Source of the DNA: Porphyridium purpureum
Lineage: Eukaryota; Rhodophyta; Bangiophyceae; Porphyridiales; Porphyridiaceae
Assembly (NCBI GenBank): GCA_008690995.1
Contig: VRMN01000001.1
Location: 372,001-436,000, forward strand
Length of the DNA: 64,000 nucleotides
Direction of reading: 5' to 3'
Shown piece after piece: positions 39,877-49,516 of this stretch. Made by a program: the position numbers and the translations under genes. Every line of letters begins with the position of its first letter. The stretch's first letter is position 1. Under the pieces are notes generated by a model, which searched no databases, was not told where the DNA came from, and saw nothing but the letters and a program-made list of their open reading frames with translations.

Positions 39877-41403
39877 ATGTGTTGGGTTGTGGGACGATGC
39901 GCGCGAGCGTGGGCGCCGCGGTATGGCGTCATGGCGCTGCGGCGTGAGAGCGGTCGGATGAGGGAGGCGCAGGCGATGGTGGCTGGAAGATTCGCGTGTG
40001 TGCGTGATGAGCACGTGAGCAACGGTGCGCGTCGGTTTCTGAGCTCGTATCCAGATCATACGCTTGTGCCGATGCCCGCGTTGTCGCCCACGATGCAGGC
40101 CGGCACGATCGCGGCGTGGATGAAGAAGGAAGGCGACGAGGTGAGCTCGGGTGACGTCCTGGCGCAGATCGAGACAGATAAGGCCACGGTAGATTTTGAG
40201 GCTCAGGATGAGGGCTTCTTAGCCAAAGTGCTCGTGGCCGCAGGCATACCGGATATTCCCGTTGGAAAAACAGTTGCTATCATGGTAGATGACCAAAGTA
40301 GTGTAGCGGCGTTCGCTGAATATCAGGATGCAACGGCCGAAGGGAACTCTGTCACCTCATCAACCGGAAGTGCGGCTCCGCTCGAGTCGGATGCTTCCGG
40401 CGCTGCCAAGTCATCCGATGGACATGGCATGGCTCGCGCCGGGCCATACAAAGGACCGATTGGACCCGCTGTAGCGTACCAGCTGGCATTGCACCCCGAA
40501 ATCGACATTGATCTCATCATCCCGTCAGGGCCACAAGGAAGAATACTCAAGGGTGACGTGCTCTTAGCCGTCGAAAATGGCACGGCCGTCAAAGGAAAAA
40601 GTGAGCCGGCGCCGCCAGCGCCGCAAACAACGTCCGAAGAACCTAACGCTTCGAAAAAGACGGGTGCCGCGACGACGAGTAAGACCGCTGCCCCGGCCCC
40701 AGAACGGAAGAAGCAGCCAGCGCAGTCCAGTGATGGGCCTTCTTTTATTGAGCGCGCTGTCTCTGAAGCCAAAAGTATGAGCGCCGAGCTGCTGCTAGCG
40801 TCCAAAACGACAATACCACATACGTTTCTGTCGAGTGACTACAGCCTCGACCGCCTGGAAAGTATGCTTCGTGAAATGAATAAGAATGGCGCAGATGTGT
40901 CGGTGAGGGATTTTGTGGTCAAAGCGGCGGCCATGGCGCTGCGAAGGGTGCCTGGTGTGCTAGCGGCTGGTCTTGCATCGAATGTGGATGTCGATATAGC
41001 CATTTTGTCGAAGGAGAATGCGCTCGGCTTTGCGGCACTGCACGACGCAGATCACAAGGGCGTTGCGGAGATCGGCGCGAAGCTAAAAGAGTTGTTCGCG
41101 TTAGAGGCTGGCCACTCAGTGTCACCCAGCTCTTCTTTTGCTGTGAACACACTAGCCATGCAGGAAACGACGGCATCTGGGCCGATTCTACTATCCCCGC
41201 AAAGGGCGGTTCTGACAGTCGGCACGGGCTGTATGCGAATGGTCGCATCCTCAGGAGGCGGTCCTGAAAGCATGTTCCGAGCGGAGCGCTTCGGTGTCGC
41301 ATCGCTGTGTGTCGACGCTCGCCACATATCAAATGCAAAGGCTGCCGCATTCCTTGCGACGTTCTGTAAGTTCATGTCAAACCCGGTGTCAATGTTGCTC
41401 TAA
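39877..41403 (+). CDS. PDHX: Pyruvate dehydrogenase E3-binding protein-like (E2-like, catalytic residues lost)
   Basis: This 508-residue protein has a mitochondrial presequence ending near RRFLSSYPDH. A lipoyl domain follows with the lipoyl Lys in IETDKATVDFEA, and a peripheral subunit-binding domain (GPIGPAVAYQLALHPEIDI, SGPQGRILKGDV). An Ala/Pro/Lys linker leads to an acyltransferase fold (TTIPHTFLSSDYSLDRL, VSVRDFVVKAAAMAL). The active-site block, usually DHRVVDGA, here reads DARHISNA. It therefore lacks the catalytic His and Asp, as in E3BP/protein X. It probably tethers dihydrolipoamide dehydrogenase in the mitochondrial complex. A partner true E2 is not in the window. Confidence 0.8.
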   Translation: MCWVVGRCARAWAPRYGVMALRRESGRMREAQAMVAGRFACVRDEHVSNGARRFLSSYPDHTLVPMPALSPTMQAGTIAAWMKKEGDEVSSGDVLAQIETDKATVDFEAQDEGFLAKVLVAAGIPDIPVGKTVAIMVDDQSSVAAFAEYQDATAEGNSVTSSTGSAAPLESDASGAAKSSDGHGMARAGPYKGPIGPAVAYQLALHPEIDIDLIIPSGPQGRILKGDVLLAVENGTAVKGKSEPAPPAPQTTSEEPNASKKTGAATTSKTAAPAPERKKQPAQSSDGPSFIERAVSEAKSMSAELLLASKTTIPHTFLSSDYSLDRLESMLREMNKNGADVSVRDFVVKAAAMALRRVPGVLAAGLASNVDVDIAILSKENALGFAALHDADHKGVAEIGAKLKELFALEAGHSVSPSSSFAVNTLAMQETTASGPILLSPQRAVLTVGTGCMRMVASSGGGPESMFRAERFGVASLCVDARHISNAKAAAFLATFCKFMSNPVSMLL

Positions 41404-42439
41404 CTTTTGGACTCGAAAGCCATCAAGCCATACTCGAGCTGGCGAAAGCAGCGCGCGAGGTCGTGCGGAATCGTGCGGGCGGAGCCAAGTACAAATTTCG
41501 CGCGCGGCTATCCTGGCCTCGGGGTTTCACTGCTTTCCGCACCGGATTGCTTCGAAGCGGCGGTGTGCACGGCGTTCGTGGAAACAATCAAAGAGGAAGC
41601 GAACCATTCACCCTTTCCGCGCGGGCACGGCAGCCCTCGCTTTCCTTTCTAGGCGGGTTGTGATCTTGACACATGGTTTGTGTGGCAGTTCTGCCGAACT
41701 GAAGCTGGCCGTGCTAGTGCTCACATGACGGGCCCTAGGTAACGAAAGGATGGCGACAAGCTCTTCTAGCGATGTCCGCGGTGGTGATGAAACGTGCGCC
41801 TCTGGGCCTGCATTTTTGGCCGGGGATTGCAAAGGGGCATGGGTCGGGCCCGGTTGGATTGCAGCCCCCGCAGGTGCGACGTTCTCGATAGCGTCGTGAG
41901 CCGAACGCGCCTGCTCATGCACACTTTGTGCAGTTAGCGGTTGACAGATAGTCTGCCCATAAAAAGATACTGTAAGATTCACGATTAGCTCCCCGGACAC
42001 CTTGGCAGTTTATACTCGCGTGCCTTGTGCGAGTGGCGCGCCTTCGGTGCCTTTGCAATCTGCGTCACCGCGCACGCAAAATCAAAGTGCGCTGCGCGTC
42101 TCGGCGCGCATGCTCCGAGGAGGAACTCGCCGCACGTGCTGCGGACCAACAGCCTGCGGGCGTCGCTGGCCCCGCCGCGCACGCGTTCACACCACACGTA
42201 TTTCGCCATTCCTGCGTCATTCCTGCCAGCCTGCGTATCGAGCCGTCTGCCACCCGCGCGCCGCCCACGTACCCGCCGGTTCGCGCGCGCGAATCTTTTC
42301 TTTGAAATTCAAGTCCGCAACCGCGCCATTACGATGACGCACCGTACGACGCCGCACACGCCACGCAGACGCACACGCAGACGCGGACACCCACGCAGCT
42401 CCAGCCGTGACTGCCGCCGCAGCAGCGCGCACACGCGTC

Positions 42440-42480
42440 CACCACGTTCGCCACGTTCGCCACGTTCGCCACGTTCACCA
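42440..42480 (+). repeat. 9-bp tandem repeat (CCACGTTCG)n
   Basis: About four copies of the 9-mer CCACGTTCG, the last diverged to CACGTTCAC. It lies in the unresolved interval. Confidence 0.8.
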
Positions 42481-43490
42481 CCTCTCCACAAAGAACCGCG
42501 CAGCGCGTGCAAGTGTCTCCCACCCACCCACTCACCCTTCCAGCACCACCACGCCGATTTTTGATTTCGCCCGTCTATTTTTCCTGATTCCTTTTGCCAT
42601 TTCTACCACGCACGCAACCTATAAATAGCCTTGCGTACGTCTCTGTGGTGTGTGTTGTGTAACCGCTTCCGCATCACCTATGAGTACAGTGTTTCTATAT
42701 GTGTGTGTGTTGCTTGTAGCTCGTTGCCTCTTGCTCGTTCTTATCAAAACGCGTCTGAAAAATAACCCACCAGACCCACCAACCGTCAACCACCGCCAGC
42801 GCTCATGACAAAGCCGTCATTGGCATCGCCAATTTTTCGTGTTTATTTTTATTTGGTAAAGTGCGGTGCGATGTGATTTTGTGACGGTGTGACGGAATGA
42901 TTCTGAGTCTGAATTCGAGCCGATGGCGGCGGCGTGTCCAATTAAATTCGGGGTGTTTTCGTTGTCCTTTGTTGGTTTTTGTTGGATTGTTGTGCGTGTA
43001 CTTTGGGGCAGGTTGGGTGCGTTTAGTATATCGGGAAATGACCTCGAAATCATCTGATGATGGTGATGGGTGATGATGCGGATGTGTGTGAGAAAGAATG
43101 CGATGTAGCATAGAGAGTGGTGAATGGCGCTGCTGATGATGAAGCGGATGGAGGGAGAGGCAGAGAGAATGGGAGAGTGTGTGTGTGTATGTGGCAGGTA
43201 TGACATTGACATTGACATGCGCGTGTGTACGTGTGTACGTGTAGAGAGCGAGGGAGAGAGAGAGGGACGGATGAAATTCAAACGGGGCAGGAAATCTTGC
43301 AGGAAATCAAACACCTGCAAACACAGCAGATGCAGCAGCCGCCAGCAGCCAGACGCAGCCAGCCACGAGCTACCGAGCAAGCAACCAGCGCAAAGGAGCA
43401 ACTGGAGACAGAACACGAAATCAGCCGCATCGGCACAGACGACAAGGACCGCTTCTGACAAGTTGTGTTGTCACGACGAGGCGACGCGGG

Positions 43491-43497
43491 TATAAAT
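43491..43497 (+). promoter_or_regulatory. TATA box of the Cys-rich membrane protein gene
   Basis: TATAAAT is preceded by GCGACGCGGG and lies 190 bp upstream of the ATG at 43687. Confidence 0.5.
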
Positions 43498-43686
43498 GCG
43501 TGCGGCCGAGCGTGGCGAGCGTCAGGCATGGTGTGTCGACGTGCATTGTGTGACACGGGTACGAGAGAGCGTGAGTGAGATAAGAGCTGGGGGTTGGCGC
43601 GAGACTCGTGACAGATAACTAACAGTCGCGGTGCGCTAACTGGGTGTGACGAGTGGTGGGGCTGGGCAACAGCGGAAACAGAGGCG

Positions 43687-44748
43687 ATGGTGTCGCACAC
43701 CGTGCCAAGCGGCACGAACCGCTTGATCAATAGACATTTCGAGGCAGTGCCGTCGGAGCTCAGGCTCCAGGCGAGCCCGGCGACGGCAAACAAGGTCAAG
43801 TGGACCCTGGCGGCCGCTGTGGTTTGCACACTGGTCGTCACGTTTACTTTTATGGCTGGCATGGGCCCGAAGAAGCACACCGTAAACGTGTACGGGCGGG
43901 CCTTGCCGAACAATGGGATGATGCGCGCAGACACCGAGTATGAGTGCGACGCGGACTGGTACTGCCACACTGCGGGTGCAAACTGTGACGCAAACAATAT
44001 GGTGATTGGTGAGCTGGACGAGGTTATCACGGAGAGGTGTGAGTTCCGCAAGATGGCACACGACCTTACCTCAGTGGCTACGTTCTTGGCGCTCGCGCCA
44101 GAGGTCAAGCCATCGACCTGGCCGTGCAAGCGCGCCGTCATGGATAACTGCAACGATGACATGCCATACGGTTGCCCGTACTTGGAGCTGTGTGGAGATA
44201 GTGAGAAGGACGACATTTCTGACGTGATCACAGCCGCGTCCGAGTTTGTGCCGCAGCAGGCGGAGAGTCTCACTGAGTATCAGGACGTATGGAGCGCGTT
44301 CAGTACTGAAAATTGCCCATTGGCGGGCTCCTGCACCGCTGAGTACGACTCGAACCTGTGCACAAAGAAGGGTAAAATGAGGCTCGCGCGCAGGTTGATT
44401 GGCAAGGCGATGGCCAGGGTCTCTATGGATATTCCGACGTCGCACAAGGTTGGTGACATTATCAACTGCCTCACGTGCCCGGTGACGGTTGGAAAGCGAG
44501 ACTATGTTTGCATGGAGAAACAGATGCAGGAGTATTTGGGAGGCTTGCTTGGAATTGTCTTTGATTCCAAGGTATTGTTGCCCAAGAAGCGCAAGTTCAA
44601 TGACATGGAAGACGCCATCAGCAAGTATAACCCGGCGATGTCTGAGCTTGCGATTTGCCATCCGCTCTGCAAGGCATTGTTGAAGGGTAACATTGGCATT
44701 TTTACTTATGCGTACGAAAGCTGCTGCGCGGCTGCGTCATACAATTAA
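43687..44748 (+). CDS. Type II membrane protein with Cys-rich ectodomain, unrecognised
   Basis: In this 353-residue protein, residues 1-37 are soluble and basic. One membrane segment follows at about 39-58 (WTLAAAVVCTLVVTFTFMAG). The rest carries 18 Cys residues in pairs such as CDADWYC, DNC...GCPYLELC and LTCP, ending in ESCCAAASYN. No Lys/Arg retention signal is obvious. The topology suggests a Golgi, vacuole or surface protein held together by disulfides. No family is recognised. The codon choice is strongly biased to C/G, suggesting good expression. Confidence 0.72.
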   Translation: MVSHTVPSGTNRLINRHFEAVPSELRLQASPATANKVKWTLAAAVVCTLVVTFTFMAGMGPKKHTVNVYGRALPNNGMMRADTEYECDADWYCHTAGANCDANNMVIGELDEVITERCEFRKMAHDLTSVATFLALAPEVKPSTWPCKRAVMDNCNDDMPYGCPYLELCGDSEKDDISDVITAASEFVPQQAESLTEYQDVWSAFSTENCPLAGSCTAEYDSNLCTKKGKMRLARRLIGKAMARVSMDIPTSHKVGDIINCLTCPVTVGKRDYVCMEKQMQEYLGGLLGIVFDSKVLLPKKRKFNDMEDAISKYNPAMSELAICHPLCKALLKGNIGIFTYAYESCCAAASYN

Positions 44749-45266
44749 GCTACCCGAGTCGCTCTCCAACATTTGATCCACTAACGATTATTTAGATCGG
44801 TAAATGACAAGCCTTCTGAGTTAGAATGATCGTCCGACCTGCCCTGTTTCGTTATTCAGACCACGTACTTGGCCAGGCATAGCCGGGTATGTATAGTATG
44901 AGAATGTTTACACATGAAATGTTGCATGCAAATCTGGGATTCGCGCGCCGCCACTGTAGTTTCTCGTGTTCGAGGAAATTCTGTTTCTGCACTATTTTCT
45001 TTGGTCTGCTCTGCATTGCCCTGTTCTGCTCTGATCTACTCTGCTCTGCTCTGCTCTGCCACTACCCAGCTATTTTTCACAAATGATGCGTTCTGCACTG
45101 CTGTGCTTCACTCTCGCACTGCTCGCCTGGTTTTCACCAATGAACTACTCTCATCTGCTCAGTCACTCACCGGCCAATCTTCCATTCATGCCATGCCTCG
45201 GATTGGAATACACACGACCTGCAACCTCCACAAGACAAACTCACACATACATGCGCAGCGACTCAT
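44749..45266. other. Intergenic, TCTGC microsatellite
   Basis: About 520 bp without a convincing gene. A short (TCTGC)n repeat lies at about 45038-45060. Confidence 0.5.
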
Positions 45267-46781
45267 TTAAGGCGCCAAAGAATCGTCATTCGCATGATCG
45301 ACATCAGCGAGCGACTCGTCAGCTCGGGTGGAAGCTAAACTGGCGGCCACCGCCCCGCCAGCTTGCTCCGGAACTTGCGTCGACACCGGCGCCGTCTCTT
45401 CCTTCTTTCCAAATTCAAATTCCGCGAAGAGGCATGCCGCCACGATCAGACCGCCGCCAAGCCAGGTATTCGGTCCTAAACTTTCGCCAAGCGTTAAGGA
45501 CGCAAAGGCTGCGGCAAAGATTGGCTCAGTGCATAGAATCACGCTCAAATCTCCTGCACTTATGTCCTTCAGCACGGCATTCGCGAGCCATATCGTCGCC
45601 GCGGTTGAAATGAGTCCAGCGTACAGCACCCCGCCAATCACACGAAAGTCCCACGGAGGCTGCACAATGCCTGTAAACGCTTCAACCAGAACATGCCATG
45701 ATTGGCCAATGTTCCCGCCTGAATTATCCACTAATGACCACACGATGCTGCACACTGCAATCACAACGAGCTGAATTGCGGTTAGGCCCAGCACATGCTG
45801 TGGCGCCTTACGCACAAAGTGCTGGTTGATGACAAAGCCTGCACCAAAGCCGAACGCCTGCCCGAGGGCCACAAAGTCGGGCAAGCTGAAACTAGCACCC
45901 TCGCCTGCCAGCTCCATGATGAAAATCCCAATTACGGCAAGGAATGCAGCCAGCCACGGCTGCTGTGGGAGATCTTCGCCATCTGCTAGCGCCGCACGCT
46001 CGCCTGGCTTCTCATTCCCGAGATGCTTCGAGGCAAAGTACGTTAACGAGCTCAGAAACGGAACGACCATGACCGTCAGGGAGCACAAAAACGCCGTTTT
46101 CCCCGCGTCCACATGCAACAGACTGTACGACTGGCACATGTACCCGAAAAAGTCGGCAAAGCCGACGAGTACACCACCAACCACGCAAGACAATGGCATG
46201 CCCGGGGAAATAGCGAAAGATGTGGCCAGGGCGGCCACTGTAAAGCGCAACGCCGCTGCCAACTCCATGTCGTTTGCCATAGCATCTTGAACGATTTTTA
46301 CGACGCCGAAGTTCGTTCCCCAGCAAGCTGCTACGGCAAGCGCGCAGAGGCGCGGCCACCACCAGCCCCACGTGCCTTTTCGCTTGGATGCCTTGACGCT
46401 TCCCGCCTTTGCAACACTCGTGCTGAGCGCAGTTAGAATTTCAGCGTCGGACGAAACCGAAACATCCTGTGCGTGTTCTGTCGGCGCATCGACGCGGTCG
46501 CTTGCGGACGGTGACGACGGCGACGACGGCTTGGATGCATTTGACGAGGATTTGGGCTTCAGCAGCTCCTTTTCCGAGAGCGCCATGTGCAGCAGGGAGT
46601 TTCCTCTCACACTTCGCAAGACGCCGGAGCCGCGGGCATACTTCACGCACACCTGAGCGGCCGGCCGGCCGGAATTATTCCACTTGTCGCTGCGGCAGCT
46701 GAGCGCGACACGACTTTTGGCGCCATTACTCCCGCTCCATGCGCCGACGCTGCTGCACGAACAGACCGAGACAAACGCCAT
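45267..46781 (-). CDS. Plastid-envelope drug/metabolite transporter (EamA family)
   Basis: This 504-residue protein has a presequence-like N-terminus (MAFVSVCSCSSVG...) and a Ser/Lys-rich linker to about residue 140. About ten membrane segments follow in two EamA repeats (first: LCALAVAACWGTNFGVVKIV; second ending ILCTEPIFAAAFASLTLGESLG and WLGGGLIVAACLFAE). The C-terminal tail is acidic and low-complexity. The DMT/EamA family includes plastid amino-acid and metabolite exporters. The substrate cannot be assigned. The start is the first in-frame ATG. Motif copies at 46942 and 46976 lie upstream. Confidence 0.82.
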   Translation of the reverse strand: MAFVSVCSCSSVGAWSGSNGAKSRVALSCRSDKWNNSGRPAAQVCVKYARGSGVLRSVRGNSLLHMALSEKELLKPKSSSNASKPSSPSSPSASDRVDAPTEHAQDVSVSSDAEILTALSTSVAKAGSVKASKRKGTWGWWWPRLCALAVAACWGTNFGVVKIVQDAMANDMELAAALRFTVAALATSFAISPGMPLSCVVGGVLVGFADFFGYMCQSYSLLHVDAGKTAFLCSLTVMVVPFLSSLTYFASKHLGNEKPGERAALADGEDLPQQPWLAAFLAVIGIFIMELAGEGASFSLPDFVALGQAFGFGAGFVINQHFVRKAPQHVLGLTAIQLVVIAVCSIVWSLVDNSGGNIGQSWHVLVEAFTGIVQPPWDFRVIGGVLYAGLISTAATIWLANAVLKDISAGDLSVILCTEPIFAAAFASLTLGESLGPNTWLGGGLIVAACLFAEFEFGKKEETAPVSTQVPEQAGGAVAASLASTRADESLADVDHANDDSLAP

Positions 46782-47756
46782 TCCGCCGCCGCGTCCGCGT
46801 CCGCATCCGCGTCGACGAGCCCACCCTTCCTGCCCCAAAACCACCCACAACCACCACCTCTGGCCCACCTCCGTTGCTTGCGCAAGCGTCACCCTCCGCA
46901 CTTAAAAAACTCAAACCGACCCGGCTGCTCGCCCTCCCCGCACTGTACACCTCCAAGTTACCTATTAAGTCTCACACTGTACCTCCGTCCATCCTCCAGG
47001 ACACAGCGGTTAAAACGCGTCACGCGCAAAGCGGGCGTGCTGCGTCTGCGGGCATTCCACTGCCGCGCTGTTCCACTTTGTAACCCGCTGGCAACAGGCT
47101 GCTGCGGATGACCAGCTACGGCCCACAATCTGGAAATATCAACAGCCCAGACCTCGGACCAGAGGTAACGCCTTCACACGCGTGTGTTTACGTTCGCACA
47201 CCGGCACTCCGGCATGCCTACATGCCAGCACGCCGTCACGCCTTCACGCTCGGTAGGTGAGTAGGTAGGTAGGTAGGCAGGCACGAAGGGGGACAACGAA
47301 GTAGTCCAAGTCATGACAGAATTCTGCATGTTGGGCTGGACCTTACCCGATTAAGACGGTGCGCAGGTGGTGCGCTGAGCAGCAGCTGTCAAAATTGCAG
47401 CTGTTGGTCTGGCGTTGCTGTCGGCAGACAAGGTAGCGAAGTATTTCTTTACAACCTAACAGAGCGAGGAATAATTCTGTACGGCGACCACGCGCACTAA
47501 CTGGCGCACACGCGCACTCGCGCGCGAGAGAGCAACGCCGCATGGACGCTCCACGACCCGAACGTGGTGCGAGCGCAGCATCACGAAATATCTCCTCGGA
47601 AAAGGTACAGTGCTTCTCGCGTCACTGAACTTTTTCGCTGTACACCCACACTGTACTTATCACAATGGGGCGAGTAACCCTAATGAAGATTCTTTGGACG
47701 ATGACCGACGAGTGCGAAGGTCGACGAAGAGGCGAGCTTGAGGGCGTGCCGGCATT
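46782..47756. other. Divergent promoter region, EamA/TSR2
   Basis: No gene is seen in 975 bp. On the EamA side, ACTGTAC is at 46942 and 46976. On the TSR2 side, GTACAGT is at 47605 and ACTGTAC at 47650, with CTGTAC at about 47638. A (GTAG)n repeat lies at about 47252-47280. Confidence 0.5.
47605..47656 (+). promoter_or_regulatory. Paired GTACAGT/ACTGTAC upstream of TSR2
   Basis: GTACAGT at 47605-47611 and ACTGTAC at 47650-47656 lie 100-150 bp before the TSR2 start, in the arrangement repeated elsewhere in the window. Confidence 0.45.
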
Positions 47757-48548
47757 ATGGATGCGTACGCACTTGAGGCGCACAGACGTATGTGACCGCG
47801 CTGGTTCTTCCAGCTGCTTTCTTTCTTGTTCTTTTTAATTCTAGTTTCTGGAGACGTGATGCGCTTCGCCTTGGGAGTGCCGATAGACGCGGATGAGAGC
47901 GGCTGTGGTGTTCGGCGCTCAGAGATGGATGGACTGTGTGCACGTCGGAAGTTGGGTGAGGCAGCAGCGTACTGACTGAACGAGGGTATTTTTGTGCGTG
48001 CTTGTGCGTTTCTGTGTTTAGAGCTCAAGCGAGGGTTGAGCGCGCTGTTTGCGCGGTGGACCGCACTGCAAATCGCACTCCAGGAGCGGTTTGCGGGGAG
48101 TCAGACGGAAAGCATCGTGCAGGATATGATAGAGACGACATACCAGCTTTCAAGCGGTAGCCGTTTGAACCAGGAAAAGCTGGTGAGCATGTTTTACGAC
48201 GCCTTTGATAGGATGAACTGCGATCTCGAGGATGGAAGCGCCGAGGACATGGCAAGTGCGGTCGCGCAATTGCGTGACGAATGCCATCACGGCCGCTTTG
48301 CTTACGTCGATGATCTAGTGGCAAAGGCACAGCGAGATCGAAGCGCTATACTGAGTCAGAACGTGCGCAGCGTCTTGGAGGATAATGACGACGAGGATGA
48401 CAACGATACGGTCGGCGGACAAAATGGCGACAGTGCCTCGTCCGTCCCCAGCATGATGGAAACGGACTCGCCAACTCCCTCACGGCCTGCCGCTCCTGAA
48501 GTAGATGAGGACGGATTCACCCTGGTTAAAAGCAAACGGAATCGATAG
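47757..48548 (+). CDS. TSR2: Pre-rRNA-processing protein TSR2 (two exons)
   Basis: Exon 1 is 47757-47787 (MDAYALEAHR), intron 47788-48021 (234 nt, donor GTATGT, acceptor TGTTTAG) and exon 2 is 48022-48548. The junction codon becomes CAG and gives HRQLKRGLSALFARWTAL, the expected TSR2 N-terminus. The long frame alone has no ATG, which supports the intron. Further family signs are FDRMNCDLEDGSAEDMA and the acidic C-terminus ending DEDGFTLVKSKRNR. TSR2 escorts eS26 into pre-40S particles. The product is 185 residues. It is followed by the next gene after 83 bp on the same strand. Confidence 0.82.
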
Positions 48549-48631
48549 CAAGCTACTTCACCAATTCGAGTAAAGAAGAGAGAAGAGGTAAGGGGGAATG
48601 CGAGTTTACAACCGGAAGGACGGCGAAAATT

Positions 48632-49395
48632 ATGATGGGCGCAACAGATACGGACAAGAACGACGTTGCTGCAGAGGAAGTATATCCACCACCGTCGCAT
48701 GCAAACTCGCAGCAACGCCGCTTTTCTGTCCTCTATACGGCTCAGAAACAAAAAAAGCGAAAGACATTTCATGACGGCGTGCTGGTGGAGACACGGCAGC
48801 TTGGAGCCGCGCGGTCTCGCGTCGTGCTCCAGGACGACACCGGCAAGCAAATTGAAGCGGACGTGATTATTGAGGTAAGTTGATCCAGAGCAACGCCGCG
48901 CAGTGGCCTAGTTGTGGGATGTTTGTGCTGTAGGGATGGATGCTGACCGAGCTGTCTTCCATGCGACTTTGGATGGCTACGCATAATACCTTTTTTCATG
49001 GCGCTGAGTAGTCCGTTTGCCCCGACTCAGAGTTTGATATGGGGCAGTTCCTTGTACAGGTTGAAGAAGAACTCGACGGTCGCACGTTGCCAGGTGACAA
49101 CCAGCCGTCTAGTCGACACGACAAGCAAGATTTCGTGAGCGCTAAGCACACGAAATCGAGTAGCATCGAACACGTCGTTGCACAGGATCAGGTCCCACCT
49201 GCTCTCGCACCGAGAGCTGCGTACAGAAGCGTCACGAACCGGAAGTCCGCAGGTGAAGCAGCTGTAACGAAAGAATCTTTGAACCACAATGAGCAGTGGA
49301 GCGATATCGACCTCGAATTCGAGCGCGCGGGCCAGCCTCGCTCGCTCTCGCAAATCATCAAACTTCTAAACCAAGACGAACGCCCGTCACGCTAA
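48632..49395 (+). CDS. ZGRF1/MTE1 N-terminal-domain (DUF2439) protein (two exons)
   Basis: Exon 1 is 48632-48874, intron 48875-49032 (158 nt, donor GTAAGT, acceptor CTCAGAG) and exon 2 is 49033-49395. The product is 201 residues. Residues about 30-90 match the DUF2439 pattern: FSVLYTAQKQKKRKTFHDG, RVVLQDDTGKQI, then across the junction VIIEFDMGQFLVQVEEE. In yeast, MTE1 with this domain works with the Mph1 helicase at stalled forks and telomeres. The C-terminal part here is short, without helicase or GRF finger, and ends LSQIIKLLNQDERPSR. Met-2 at 48635 is an alternative start. Confidence 0.75.
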
Positions 49396-49516
49396 AAACA
49401 CAGCTAGGTCTTTGCAGGACTAGTAAATGCTCACCGTGCACACATGCGAAAAGTTGACCTCGACATCGTGTGCGTGGAACCTTGTGGTGCGAGGCTAGAG
49501 ACGTAGAGCACGAGTC

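Larger units (their letters stand above)
41404..43686. other. 2.3-kb interval, unresolved
   Basis: No confident gene. Two minus-strand frames, 42209-41985 (ATG MAKYVWCERV) and 42000-41608 (GELIVNLTVSFYG, SLEELVAILSLP), could be exons of one gene. A TATAAATA box at 42620-42627 and GTACAGT at 42684 suggest a plus-strand transcript whose only plausible coding part is the frame at about 43225-43458 (QEILQEIKHLQTQQMQQ). A second TATA box lies at 43491-43497. Pyrimidine- and TG-rich stretches fill the rest. Confidence 0.35.

Noticed and set aside
42817-44273. Two long minus-strand frames (42817-43461 and 43278-44273)
   Set aside because: The second lies antisense to the clear Cys-rich gene. The first is made of His/Thr/Ser repeats from simple-sequence DNA.
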